9,312 nt of DNA from CAIKZZ01 sp037443765 (lineage in GTDB: Bacteria > Pseudomonadota > Gammaproteobacteria > Steroidobacterales > Steroidobacteraceae), in the NCBI GenBank assembly GCA_037443765.1, contig JBBINS010000123.1:1-9312 (forward strand), given 5' to 3'. Both the position numbers and the translations under genes were made by a program. The notes beneath the pieces are model-generated. The model did no database searches and was not told the DNA's origin. It was given only the letters and a program-made list of their open reading frames with translations. Positions 1 through 7,028 of this stretch are shown piece by piece (position 1 is the first letter of the stretch; each line of letters opens with the position of its first letter).

Positions 1-34
1 GGGCGGCGTGTTCATCGGCGGCGGCGCGCGTCAT
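1..34 (-). CDS. Possible 5' end of a gene following gmd (partial)
   Basis: An ATG on the minus strand at 34-32, 12 bases after the gmd stop, opens a frame that stays open to the window edge. Only eleven codons are visible (MTRAAADEHAA), too few to recognise a family. No Shine-Dalgarno is visible; translation would have to be coupled to gmd. The close spacing is the main reason to suspect a next gene in the gmd operon, often a reductase, epimerase or glycosyltransferase in sugar-nucleotide loci. A second ATG at 15-13 lies in another frame, so the start is uncertain. Confidence 0.25.
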   Translation of the reverse strand, partial: MTRAAADEHAA

Positions 35-46
35 CGGCGCGGCGCG

Positions 47-997
47 CTACGGCGACTCGGCCGCGATCATCGCGCGCACGACGTCCGGCATGTGAAACCG
101 GGCGCGCCAGCCGAGATCGCGCTCCGCGCGCGCCGGGTTCGCCTCGCTGCGCCCGAGGTCGGTCGGCCGGAACAGCTTCGGGTCCGAATCCACGTGCGCA
201 CGCCAGTCGAGCCCGACGGCCGCGAACGCCGCGGCGACGAATTCCTCGAGGGCGTGCGACTCGCCGGTCGCGATCACGAAGTCGCGCGGCACGGACCGCT
301 GCAGCATCATCCACATCGCCTCCACGTACTCCGGGGCCCAGCCCCAGTCGCGGACGATGTCGAGCCGCCCGAGCGTGAGGCGCTCGCGTGCGCCGGCCGC
401 GATGCGAACCGCGGCGGACGTGATCTTGCGCGTCACGAAGCGGTGCGGCCTGAGCGGCGACTCGTGGTTGAAGAGGATGCCGTTGCAGGCGAACAGGCCG
501 TAGGCCTCGCGGTAGTTCTCCACGAGCCAGTGGGCGGAGGCCTTCGCGACCGCGTACGGGCTGCGTGGCGCGAACGGCGTGCGTTCGTCGGCCGGCCCCT
601 GCACCGCAGTGCCGAAGCACTCGCTCGAGCTCGCGTGGTAGAGCCGCACCGGCCGGCGCAGCAGCCGGATCGCCTCCATCAGGTTCAGCACGCCGAGCGT
701 CGTGCTCTCGAGCGTCTCCGCCGGCTGCTCGAACGACAGGCCGACGGAGCTCTGGCTCGCCAGCAGGTACACCTCGTCCGGCTGGCACTCGTAGAGTACC
801 GAGATGACGCTGCGGAAGTCCTTGGGCGCCATCGAGCGCAGCGTGATCGCGTCCCGGACGCCGAGCGTGGCGAGGTTGGCGAAGGATGCGACCTGCGCGT
901 CGCGCGACGTGCCCCACACCTCGTAGCCCTTGCCGAGCAGCAGATGCGCGAGGTAGGCACCGTCCTGACCGCCGACGCCGCAGATTAGAGCTCTCAA
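47..997 (-). CDS. gmd: GDP-mannose 4,6-dehydratase, short form
   Basis: Extended short-chain dehydrogenase/reductase expected to convert GDP-mannose to GDP-4-keto-6-deoxymannose in the cytoplasm, the branch point to GDP-rhamnose, GDP-fucose and GDP-perosamine for surface glycans. Visible: Rossmann glycine motif GVGGQDG (residues 7-13), substrate-loop match QPDEVYLLASQSSVGLSFE (72-90), catalytic SSSE (123-126), active-site YAVAK (Y148, K152), NGILFNHESP (172-181), VTRKIT (188-193) and RDWGWAPEYV (216-225), all in family order. The chosen start is a TTG at 997 because AGGAG (1011-1007) lies 9 bases upstream and the Rossmann strand begins at once. An ATG at 1108 would add 37 residues of unrelated sequence. 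At 316 residues it is shorter than classical Gmd (about 370), and the usual Arg-rich NADP loop after the first strand reads TSRDAQ. GDP-mannose specificity is inferred from homology; a related GDP-sugar enzyme is possible. Confidence 0.85.
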   Translation of the reverse strand: MRALICGVGGQDGAYLAHLLLGKGYEVWGTSRDAQVASFANLATLGVRDAITLRSMAPKDFRSVISVLYECQPDEVYLLASQSSVGLSFEQPAETLESTTLGVLNLMEAIRLLRRPVRLYHASSSECFGTAVQGPADERTPFAPRSPYAVAKASAHWLVENYREAYGLFACNGILFNHESPLRPHRFVTRKITSAAVRIAAGARERLTLGRLDIVRDWGWAPEYVEAMWMMLQRSVPRDFVIATGESHALEEFVAAAFAAVGLDWRAHVDSDPKLFRPTDLGRSEANPARAERDLGWRARFHMPDVVRAMIAAESP

Positions 998-1006
998 GAC
1001 CCGCTG

Positions 1007-1030
1007 CTCCTGCCGGAGACCGCCGTCTCC
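1007..1030 (-). promoter_or_regulatory. gmd leader: hairpin next to the Shine-Dalgarno
   Basis: In the minus-strand transcript GGAGAC-ggcg-GTCTCC (1030-1015) forms a perfect 6-bp stem that ends three bases before the AGGAG ribosome site (1011-1007). The CTCC of its 3' arm (1018-1015) can instead pair with the GGAG of the ribosome site (1010-1007) across a 4-base loop, hiding it. The two stems share bases and exclude each other. The sequences are seen directly; a switching role is inference, and short GC-rich stems arise easily at this base composition. Confidence 0.3.
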
Positions 1031-1043
1031 CGTCATACGCCGG

Positions 1044-1058
1044 CGCCAGGCGCTGGCG
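1044..1058. repeat. Small inverted repeat in the gmd/glnE intergenic region
   Basis: CGCCAG-gcg-CTGGCG is a perfect 6-bp dyad with a 3-base spacer. It lies between the two divergent genes, within the presumed gmd leader. It could be an operator half-site pair or an RNA hairpin. Nothing in the sequence distinguishes these, and chance is plausible in GC-rich DNA. Confidence 0.3.
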
Positions 1059-1146
1059 GGATCGGCCGCGTCGCACGAGGCCATTCGCGCTATCGCGCCG
1101 GCGGGCACGGCTGCCCAAGTCGCCCGGCCGATGCGACACTACGATC

Positions 1147-1154
1147 AGTATACC
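1147..1154. promoter_or_regulatory. Candidate back-to-back -10 elements for gmd and glnE
   Basis: The only AT-rich patch between the divergent genes contains the palindrome GTATAC. Read leftward it gives TATACT (1152-1147), five of six matches to the sigma-70 -10 box, for gmd. Read rightward it gives TATACC (1149-1154), four of six, for glnE. No convincing -35 box is seen at 16-18 bases on either side. The glnE leader would be about 30 bases and the gmd leader about 140 bases. This is a prediction from sequence alone. Confidence 0.3.
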
Positions 1155-1192
1155 GCCGCGGAATCTGGCGGTGGGTCGTCCGGAGCGCCGAG

Positions 1193-4057
1193 TTGCCGAA
1201 TCCGACGGAGCCGATCGCACACCTCTGCGCAGCCGTGACGGGCCGCTGGCTCGCGCGGCTCCGCGACGCGGGCGCCGTGCCGGCGGTCGAGCCCGCGGTC
1301 CTCGAACTCATGCTCGCCTCGAGCGACTTCGTCGCCGGCGCGCTGCTCGCGGACCCGGCGCTGGTCGCCTCGCCGGACGTCGCCGAGCCGGCGCCGTTCG
1401 CGGCGGCGCTGGCGGCGGGCGACGAGGCGAGCTTCATGGCCGAGATGCGGCGCGCGCGCCGGCGCGCGCTGGCGCGCATCGCCTGGCGCGATCTCGCCGG
1501 CCTCGCCGCGACGCCGGAGACGCTGACGGCGCTCTCGGTCCTCGCCGACGAGGCGATCGGCGCTGCTACGACGTTCGCGGCCGGGCTGCTCGCCGCCCGC
1601 TACGGTACGCCGCGCAGCGCGGCCGGCGACGCGCAGCCGCTGGTCGTGGTCGGCATGGGCAAGCTCGGCGGCGGCGAGCTCAACTTCTCCTCGGACATCG
1701 ATCTCGTGTTCCTTTACCCCGAGGGCGGCGAGACCGACGGCGCGCGGTCGATCGACAACTTCGAGTACTTCACGCGCCTCGGCCAGACGCTGATCCGGCT
1801 GCTCGACGCGACCACGATGGACGGCTTCGTGTACCGCGTCGACATGCGGTTGCGGCCCTTCGGCGACTCGGGGCCGCTGGTCACGAGTTTCGCGGCGCTG
1901 GAGGACTACCTGCAGCAGCACGGACGCGACTGGGAGCGTTACGCGTGGGTCAAGGCGCGCGCGATCACCGGCCGGGAGCACTACGAGGGCCTGTTTCGCG
2001 ACGTCGTGCGGCCGTTCGTGTTCCGCCGCTACCTCGACTACGGCGTGTTCGAGTCGCTGCGCGAGATGAAGGCGATGATCGCCCGCGAGGTCGAGAAGCG
2101 CGAACTCAGGGACCACATCAAGCTCGGCCGCGGCGGCATCCGGGAGATCGAGTTCGTGGTGCAGGCGATGCAGCTGGTCCGCGGCGGCAGCGACCCGCGC
2201 CTGCGCTCGCCGTCGCTGCTGACCGTGCTGCCGCGGCTCGCGGGCCAGAAGCTCCTGCCCGAGCTCGCGGTCCGCGAGCTCGGCGCGGCCTACGAATTCC
2301 TGCGCCGGCTCGAGAACCGCATGCAGATGGTCGCCGACGAGCAGACCCACAGCCTGCCGCCGGACGCCGAGCGGCGCGCGCGCCTCGCGACCGCGCTCGG
2401 CGCGCGGGACTGGGGGTCCCTGGTCGCCGAACTCGACGTGCACCGCGAGGTCGTGACGCGCCACTTCGCGGCGCTGGTGCTCGCGGCCGAGAGTGCGGCA
2501 CCCGCGACCGCCGGCGACTTCGACGCCGCGCTCGGCGCCGCGACCGCGCCGGCGGAGCTCGGCCCGAGCCTCACCGGCCTCGGCCTTGCCGATCCGGCGC
2601 CGGTCGCGGAACTGCTGATCGAGCTGCGTGCCGGGGGCTACTACCGGCGGCTCGACGAGACGGGGCGGCGCCGGCTGCACGCGCTCCTGCCGCGGCTCCT
2701 GGCGGCGGCCGCGCCGCACGCCGACCCCGCGGCGACGGTGAAGAGGGCGCTCGCCGTGATCGAGGCGATCGGCAGCCGCACGGCCTATCTCGCGCTCCTC
2801 AACGAGAACCCGCTCGCGCTCGCGCGGCTGGTCGATATCTGCGCGCTCGGCAGCTTCCTGCCGGCCCAGGTCGCCGCCTTCCCGCTGCTGCTCGACGAGC
2901 TGGTCGACCAGCGGCTGTTCGACGAGCCGCCGCGTCGCGCGTCGTTCGAGGCCGAGGTCGACCTGCGTTCCGCCGACAGCGGCGACGACGCCGAGCGCGC
3001 CGTCGAGGCACTGCGGCAGTTCCAGCGGGCTGCCGTGTTCCGCGTCGCGCTCTTCGACCTGACCGGCCGCCTGCCGCTGATGCAGGTCTCCGACCGGCTC
3101 ACCGACATCGCCGAGCTGATCCTCGAGCGCGCGATGGCGCACGCGTGGCGCGAGATGGTCGCGCAGTACGGCGCGCCGCTCGCCGGCAGCCGCACCACGC
3201 CGCGCCGCTGCGGCGTCGCGGCGGTCGGCTACGGCAAGCTCGGCGGCCATGAACTCGGCTACGGCTCGGATCTCGACCTCGTGTTCCTGCACGATTCGGG
3301 AGGCGAGCTGCAGGAGACCGAGGGACCGAAGGTCATCGACAACGCGGTCTTCTTCCTGCGCCTCGGCCAGAAGATCGTCCACTTCCTGACCGTGCACACC
3401 GCCGCCGGCCGCCTCTACGAGGTCGACATGCGCCTCCGGCCGAGCGGCAAGGGCGGGCTGCTCGTATCCAACATCGAGGCGTTCCGCGACTACCAGCGCG
3501 AGGAGGCGTGGACCTGGGAGCACCAGGCGCTGCTGCACTCGCGCGCCGTCGCCGGCACGCCGGCGATCCGCGAGCGCTTCGAGCAGGTGCGGGCCGAGCT
3601 GCTGTGCCGGCACGTCCACCGCGATCGCCTGCGCGAGGACGTGCGCCACATGCGCGACCGGATGCGCAAGGAACTGTCGCGCGCGGCGGCGGGGGAGTTC
3701 GACATCAAGCAGGACCCGGGTGGCGTCGCCGACATCGAGTTCCTGGCGCAGTACTGGGTGCTGCGCTGGGCCGGCGAGTACCCGCCGCTCGTGACGTTTT
3801 CCGACACGATCCGACAGCTCGAGTCGGTGGGCTCGGCCGCGCTCGTCGACCACTACGTCATCGACTCGCTGGTGGACGCCTACCGCGGCTACCGCAGCGT
3901 GACGCACCGGCTGTCGCTGGAGGGCGCCCGGCCGGTGGTCGCGGCGGAGCCGCACGCCGCCGTGCGCAGGACCGTCACGGCCGTCTGGGACGCGGTGATG
4001 GGGCGCGGCGAGGAGCTGCCTCCCGGTGTGCCGCTGCCCGGCCCGGGTCCGATATAA
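1193..4057 (+). CDS. glnE: Bifunctional glutamine synthetase adenylyltransferase/adenylyl-removing enzyme
   Basis: GlnE adds AMP to glutamine synthetase, or removes it by phosphorolysis, under control of PII and glutamine, so setting nitrogen assimilation. The protein has 954 residues, the normal full length. The N-terminal adenylyl-removing nucleotidyltransferase domain carries GMGKLGGGELNFSSDIDL (154-171), with metal-binding D168 and D170, and VDMRLRPFG with D217. The C-terminal adenylyltransferase domain carries GYGKLGGHELGYGSDLDL (679-696), with D693 and D695, and VDMRLRPSG with D745. Both active sites look intact. The start is a TTG at 1193 with GGAG (1182-1185) 7 bases upstream; the next residues match GlnE N-termini in style. 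It is divergent from gmd and followed, 26 bases after its stop, by the zinc-finger gene. A 982-codon open frame on the opposite strand is a shadow of this gene. Confidence 0.97.
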   Translation: MPNPTEPIAHLCAAVTGRWLARLRDAGAVPAVEPAVLELMLASSDFVAGALLADPALVASPDVAEPAPFAAALAAGDEASFMAEMRRARRRALARIAWRDLAGLAATPETLTALSVLADEAIGAATTFAAGLLAARYGTPRSAAGDAQPLVVVGMGKLGGGELNFSSDIDLVFLYPEGGETDGARSIDNFEYFTRLGQTLIRLLDATTMDGFVYRVDMRLRPFGDSGPLVTSFAALEDYLQQHGRDWERYAWVKARAITGREHYEGLFRDVVRPFVFRRYLDYGVFESLREMKAMIAREVEKRELRDHIKLGRGGIREIEFVVQAMQLVRGGSDPRLRSPSLLTVLPRLAGQKLLPELAVRELGAAYEFLRRLENRMQMVADEQTHSLPPDAERRARLATALGARDWGSLVAELDVHREVVTRHFAALVLAAESAAPATAGDFDAALGAATAPAELGPSLTGLGLADPAPVAELLIELRAGGYYRRLDETGRRRLHALLPRLLAAAAPHADPAATVKRALAVIEAIGSRTAYLALLNENPLALARLVDICALGSFLPAQVAAFPLLLDELVDQRLFDEPPRRASFEAEVDLRSADSGDDAERAVEALRQFQRAAVFRVALFDLTGRLPLMQVSDRLTDIAELILERAMAHAWREMVAQYGAPLAGSRTTPRRCGVAAVGYGKLGGHELGYGSDLDLVFLHDSGGELQETEGPKVIDNAVFFLRLGQKIVHFLTVHTAAGRLYEVDMRLRPSGKGGLLVSNIEAFRDYQREEAWTWEHQALLHSRAVAGTPAIRERFEQVRAELLCRHVHRDRLREDVRHMRDRMRKELSRAAAGEFDIKQDPGGVADIEFLAQYWVLRWAGEYPPLVTFSDTIRQLESVGSAALVDHYVIDSLVDAYRGYRSVTHRLSLEGARPVVAAEPHAAVRRTVTAVWDAVMGRGEELPPGVPLPGPGPI

Positions 4058-4058
4058 T
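4053..4058 (+). promoter_or_regulatory. Perfect -10 box overlapping the glnE stop codon
   Basis: TATAAT at 4053-4058 contains the glnE stop TAA (4055-4057). It is an exact sigma-70 -10 consensus in very GC-rich surroundings, which is unlikely to be neutral. No good -35 box or TGn extension is present. A transcript starting about seven bases downstream would have a leader of roughly 20 bases that still includes the GAGGT ribosome site (4076-4080) of the zinc-finger gene. It probably lets that gene be expressed independently of glnE. Confidence 0.5.
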
Positions 4059-4083
4059 CGCCGCCTCCGCAGACGAGGTCCCC

Positions 4084-4305
4084 ATGGCCGCACCGGTCGT
4101 CAACGATCCCCGACTGATCCAGCCCAACGCCGAGCATCGCTACGAGGTGACGGCCGCGGACCTGCCGCTCGCCTGTCCGATGCCGGGGATGTACCTGTGG
4201 AACTCCCACCCGCGGGTCTACCTCGCCATCGAGGCGACCGGCGAGGCCAAGTGCCCGTACTGCGGCGCGGAGTACCACCTGGCCCGCGAGCGCCGCGCCG
4301 GCTGA
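4084..4305 (+). CDS. Small CHCC zinc-finger protein
   Basis: A 73-residue protein of the zf-CHCC family (related to the NDUFS6 zinc domain of mitochondrial complex I). The putative zinc ligands are C31, H42, C57 and C60, with the typical frame CPMPG...WNSHPRVYL...KCPYCGAEY. Bacterial members have no settled function. The ATG at 4084 is preceded by GAGGT a few bases upstream. It follows glnE by 26 bases and has its own candidate -10 box. It converges with the DUF6165 gene across 21 bases. The protein has no signal peptide or membrane segment, so it should be cytoplasmic. In related gammaproteobacteria this family often lies near ilvE and waaF, as I recall it, which fits the lipopolysaccharide genes nearby. 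Confidence 0.9.
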   Translation: MAAPVVNDPRLIQPNAEHRYEVTAADLPLACPMPGMYLWNSHPRVYLAIEATGEAKCPYCGAEYHLARERRAG

Positions 4306-4318
4306 CGCCGTCCGCGCG

Positions 4319-4352
4319 GCCGCCGCTCAGCGGTAGGCGGCGTAGCTCTTTT
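4319..4352 (+). terminator. Weak candidate terminator after the zinc-finger gene
   Basis: GCCGCC (4319-4324) can pair with GGCGGC (4336-4341) across an 11-base loop, followed after seven bases by TTTT (4349-4352). It begins 13 bases past the zinc-finger stop and overlaps the 3' end of the convergent DUF6165 gene. The T run is short and not adjacent to the stem, so a role as intrinsic terminator is tentative. Confidence 0.25.
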
Positions 4353-4719
4353 CCTCGACGATCGCCGAGCCGAGCGCGACATTGATGCGCTTCTTGATGG
4401 CGGCGCGCTCGTCGTTCTCGACGTACACCGATCGAGCCAGCGCGATGAACTCCGCGTCGAAGGCCTGCGCGCGTTCCTTGTCGCGGATCCGGTCCTCGAT
4501 GTCCCACAGGCGCTCGTTGACCGCGTGCAGCGCGGCCTCGTCGCGGGCGACGTCGTGGTGGCCGTAGGCCGAAACTCCCCAGGTCCGCTCCAGCAGCTCG
4601 AGTTCGCGGCGCACGTTCGCGACCTTGGCGGCGTCGGTCATGCGCGCCGCCTTGATCCTGAGGATCGTGATCTTGTCGAGCACTTCGCCGGGCGAGACGG
4701 GGACATGGATCTCGGACAT
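4327..4719 (-). CDS. DUF6165 family protein
   Basis: A 130-residue protein that I recognise as DUF6165 from its opening VPVSPGEVLDKITILRIKA (residues 6-24) and from LWDIEDRIR (71-79), RSVYVENDERAAIKKRIN (96-113) and EEKSY near the C-terminus. The family has no known function. Members recur beside glycosyltransferase and surface-polysaccharide genes. The protein is highly charged and mostly predicted helix by eye, without signal peptide or membrane segment, so cytoplasmic. The ATG at 4719 is chosen because AAGGAG lies 6 bases upstream, directly after the stop of the M28 gene. The upstream extension of the frame is M28 sequence in another frame. It is the last gene of the four-gene leftward operon, 11 bases after the peptidase gene. 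Identification rests on motif memory, not a search. Confidence 0.85.
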   Translation of the reverse strand: MSEIHVPVSPGEVLDKITILRIKAARMTDAAKVANVRRELELLERTWGVSAYGHHDVARDEAALHAVNERLWDIEDRIRDKERAQAFDAEFIALARSVYVENDERAAIKKRINVALGSAIVEEKSYAAYR

Positions 4720-4730
4720 GAGGTACTCCT

Positions 4731-7022
4731 TCAGCGCAGCGCGGCGGTCGCCGCGTCGAGCGCGCGCCGGTAGGCGTCGAGCGCCGCGGCGGTGGTGGTG
4801 ACGGACTCGGCGACCTCGGCGAAGTGGCGTTCCTCGACCGCCTCGCGGACGGCGGGCAGGGTCTTCGCGCCGTAGCCGGTGTAGAGGCCCGGCGCGTAGA
4901 CCATGTGCCGGTACCACGGGCGGCCCGGCAGGCCCGGCTCGCCGAGCAGCGTCCGCTCGGCGGTGCCGAGCAGCGCGTTGACGGACGCGGCGCGCGCCGG
5001 CGTCAGGCGGCCCGGCTCAGCGAGCGCCGCGGCGTAGGCGGCGTCGAAGGCCCGCGCGCTCGCGGCGAGCGCCGTCGAGGCGTTGCGCAGCGGCGCGAAG
5101 TTGAGGAACGGCACGTCCGCGTCGCGCGCCGGCGGGCCGACCGGGTCGGTCGCGCTCGCGGCGAGCTCATAGACCTTCTCGTCGAGGAGCCGGTGGTTGT
5201 CCTGGGCCTCCTCGCGGATGCGGTCCGCGTAGCGCTCGATCTCGTCGACGTAGCGCGCGACGGTCGTCGCGAAGTCCTGCGCGTGCAGCGGCACGAGGTC
5301 GGCGTCGGCGAGCCGGAGCATCAGGTGGCCGGCGACCTCCGCGAGCGCCACCCCGTAGCGCAGGTCCGGGTCCTCGATCTTCACGTAGTGGTCGAAGGTG
5401 TCGTAGACCGAGTGGTAGACGCCGCCCGGCTCGTTGCCGCCGAAGCCGACGTCCAGCGAGGCGATGCCGGCGTGCTGCAGGAACGGCGTGAAGTCGGAGC
5501 CGGAGCCGAGCGCCTCGATCGGCACGTCGCCGCCGTCCAGCAGCCCCTTGGCGCTGCGCCGCTCCTCGGCGGTGTGCGACGCGCCGCGGCCGGAGCCGAG
5601 GACGGCCACCGCCCGCGCACGCGCGAGCACGCTCGCCGGTTGCAGCGGGTCCGGCACGCCGGCCGCCACCTCGTTGACCAGCCGTTGCAGCGAGTGGCTG
5701 CCGCCGGCGCCGAGGAAGCCGCGCGTGTTGGAATCGGAGTTGACGTAGGCGACGCCCTTCGTGGCGAGCTCCGCGGCGTGCGCCTCGACCCACTCGGTCG
5801 AGCCGAGCAGCCCCGCCTCCTCGCCGTCCCAGCTCGCGTAGACGAGCGTGCGCTTCGGCCGCCAGCCGCTGGCCGCGAGTGCGCCGATCGCCTTCGCCTC
5901 GGCCATCAGCGCGACGTTGCCGGACAGCGGGTCATCGGCGCCGAACACCCAGCCGTCGTGGTGGTTGCCGCGCATCACCCACTGGTCCGGGTAGACGCTG
6001 CCGCGGAGCTTGGCGATCACGTCGTAGATCTCGCGCTGCGCCCAGTCGGAGGAGACCACGAGGTGGGCGCGCGCCGGGCCGGGCCCGATGTGGTAGGTGA
6101 TCGGCAGGCCGCCGCGCCATGCCGCCGGCGCGCGCGGGCCGGCGAGCGCCTCGAGGAACGGGCGCGCGTCCTGGTAGGAGATCGGCAGCACCGGGATCTT
6201 GAGCAGCGTCGCCGCGGCCGAACGGTCGAGCCGCGGCGCATCCTTGGTCGCCCCGACGCCGGGCGTCAGCGGATCGCCGGAGTAGATGGGCATGTCGGCG
6301 ACCGAGCCGCGCTGCAGGCCGGCCGCCGGCCGGCCCGCGCCCGCCGGGTAGGTGTCGGCGGCGCCGTAGCCGTCGTCACGCGGATCGCTGTAGATGATGC
6401 AGCCGATCGCGCCGTGCTCGTACGCGAGCTTCGGCTTGAGGCCGCGCCAGCCGCCGCCGTAGCGCGCGATCGCGATCCGGCCCTTGACCGAGACGTGGCG
6501 GCGGGCGAGCTCCTTGTAGTCGTCGGGCATGCCGTAGTTGACGTAGACGACCTCGCCCGCGACGTCGCCGTCGGCGCCATAGACGTTGTAGGGCGGCAGC
6601 GCACCCCGGGTGTGCGCGGAGCCGCGGTCGCCGGCGATCGGCGGCTCGACCAGCGAGGCGCTGTAGCGGCGGGGCCCGACGAGTTCGAGCGCGACGTGCT
6701 TCGGCGTCGGGTAGAGCACGTAGAACGTCTCGATCTGCGCGTCCCAGCCCCACGCGCGGAAGCGCTCGAGCATGAACTCCGCGTTGGCCTTGTCGTGCGG
6801 CGAGCCGACCTGGTTCGGCTCGGCGGCCATCCGCTCGAGCCAGCCACGCATCTCGCGCGCATCGAGCTGCTGGTCGAAGCGGGCCTCGAGCGCCGCTTCG
6901 TCGCGCGCGTTGCCCGCGTCGAAGCCGATCATCGGCGGCGCGGCCTCGGCCGCGACGAGCGCCGCGGCGGGAAGGAGGGTGGCGGCGAGCAGTGTGGTGA
7001 TCCGCGGCGATCGGCTGCGCAT
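4731..7022 (-). CDS. Exported M28 metallopeptidase, glutamate carboxypeptidase II-like
   Basis: A 763-residue zinc aminopeptidase/carboxypeptidase of the M28B type. A Sec signal peptide (about 1-27, cleavage near AEA) predicts a periplasmic enzyme. Order of parts: N-terminal segment, PA-type insert (about 140-300), M28 catalytic domain (about 325-575), TFR-like dimerisation region (about 640-760). Expected di-zinc ligands are all present: H354, bridging D364 in GADDPLSG, catalytic E401 and zinc-binding E402 in WDGEEAGLLGSTEW, D430 in NSDSN, and H537 in YHSVYDTFDH. The arginine pair that human glutamate carboxypeptidase II uses for acidic substrates (ASGRARY) reads ASLDVGF here, so glutamyl specificity should not be assumed. 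The ATG at 7022 is 6 bases after the fkbM stop and has no clear Shine-Dalgarno, suggesting coupled translation. An envelope peptidase inside a lipopolysaccharide operon is unusual; its substrate is unknown. Confidence 0.92.
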   Translation of the reverse strand: MRSRSPRITTLLAATLLPAAALVAAEAAPPMIGFDAGNARDEAALEARFDQQLDAREMRGWLERMAAEPNQVGSPHDKANAEFMLERFRAWGWDAQIETFYVLYPTPKHVALELVGPRRYSASLVEPPIAGDRGSAHTRGALPPYNVYGADGDVAGEVVYVNYGMPDDYKELARRHVSVKGRIAIARYGGGWRGLKPKLAYEHGAIGCIIYSDPRDDGYGAADTYPAGAGRPAAGLQRGSVADMPIYSGDPLTPGVGATKDAPRLDRSAAATLLKIPVLPISYQDARPFLEALAGPRAPAAWRGGLPITYHIGPGPARAHLVVSSDWAQREIYDVIAKLRGSVYPDQWVMRGNHHDGWVFGADDPLSGNVALMAEAKAIGALAASGWRPKRTLVYASWDGEEAGLLGSTEWVEAHAAELATKGVAYVNSDSNTRGFLGAGGSHSLQRLVNEVAAGVPDPLQPASVLARARAVAVLGSGRGASHTAEERRSAKGLLDGGDVPIEALGSGSDFTPFLQHAGIASLDVGFGGNEPGGVYHSVYDTFDHYVKIEDPDLRYGVALAEVAGHLMLRLADADLVPLHAQDFATTVARYVDEIERYADRIREEAQDNHRLLDEKVYELAASATDPVGPPARDADVPFLNFAPLRNASTALAASARAFDAAYAAALAEPGRLTPARAASVNALLGTAERTLLGEPGLPGRPWYRHMVYAPGLYTGYGAKTLPAVREAVEERHFAEVAESVTTTAAALDAYRRALDAATAALR

Positions 7023-7028
7023 GGGTGG

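Noticed and set aside
998..1108. N-terminal extension of gmd to the ATG at 1108
   Set aside because: The added residues are unlike any dehydratase, the extension would place the AGGAG site inside the gene, and the Rossmann strand begins right after the TTG.
886..3252. A 788-codon plus-strand frame overlapping gmd and glnE
   Set aside because: It is a shadow frame of glnE, almost entirely Arg, Ala and Pro, that starts inside the gmd gene.
1145..4093. A 982-codon open frame on the minus strand opposite glnE
   Set aside because: It mirrors glnE codon by codon, is rich in Arg, Ala and Glu without any domain motif, and results from low stop frequency in GC-rich DNA. glnE has intact paired catalytic motifs.
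4316..4323. GCGGCCGC palindrome in the convergent gap
   Set aside because: An eight-base GC palindrome is expected by chance here and has no T run or flanking structure that would make it a terminator for the DUF6165 message.
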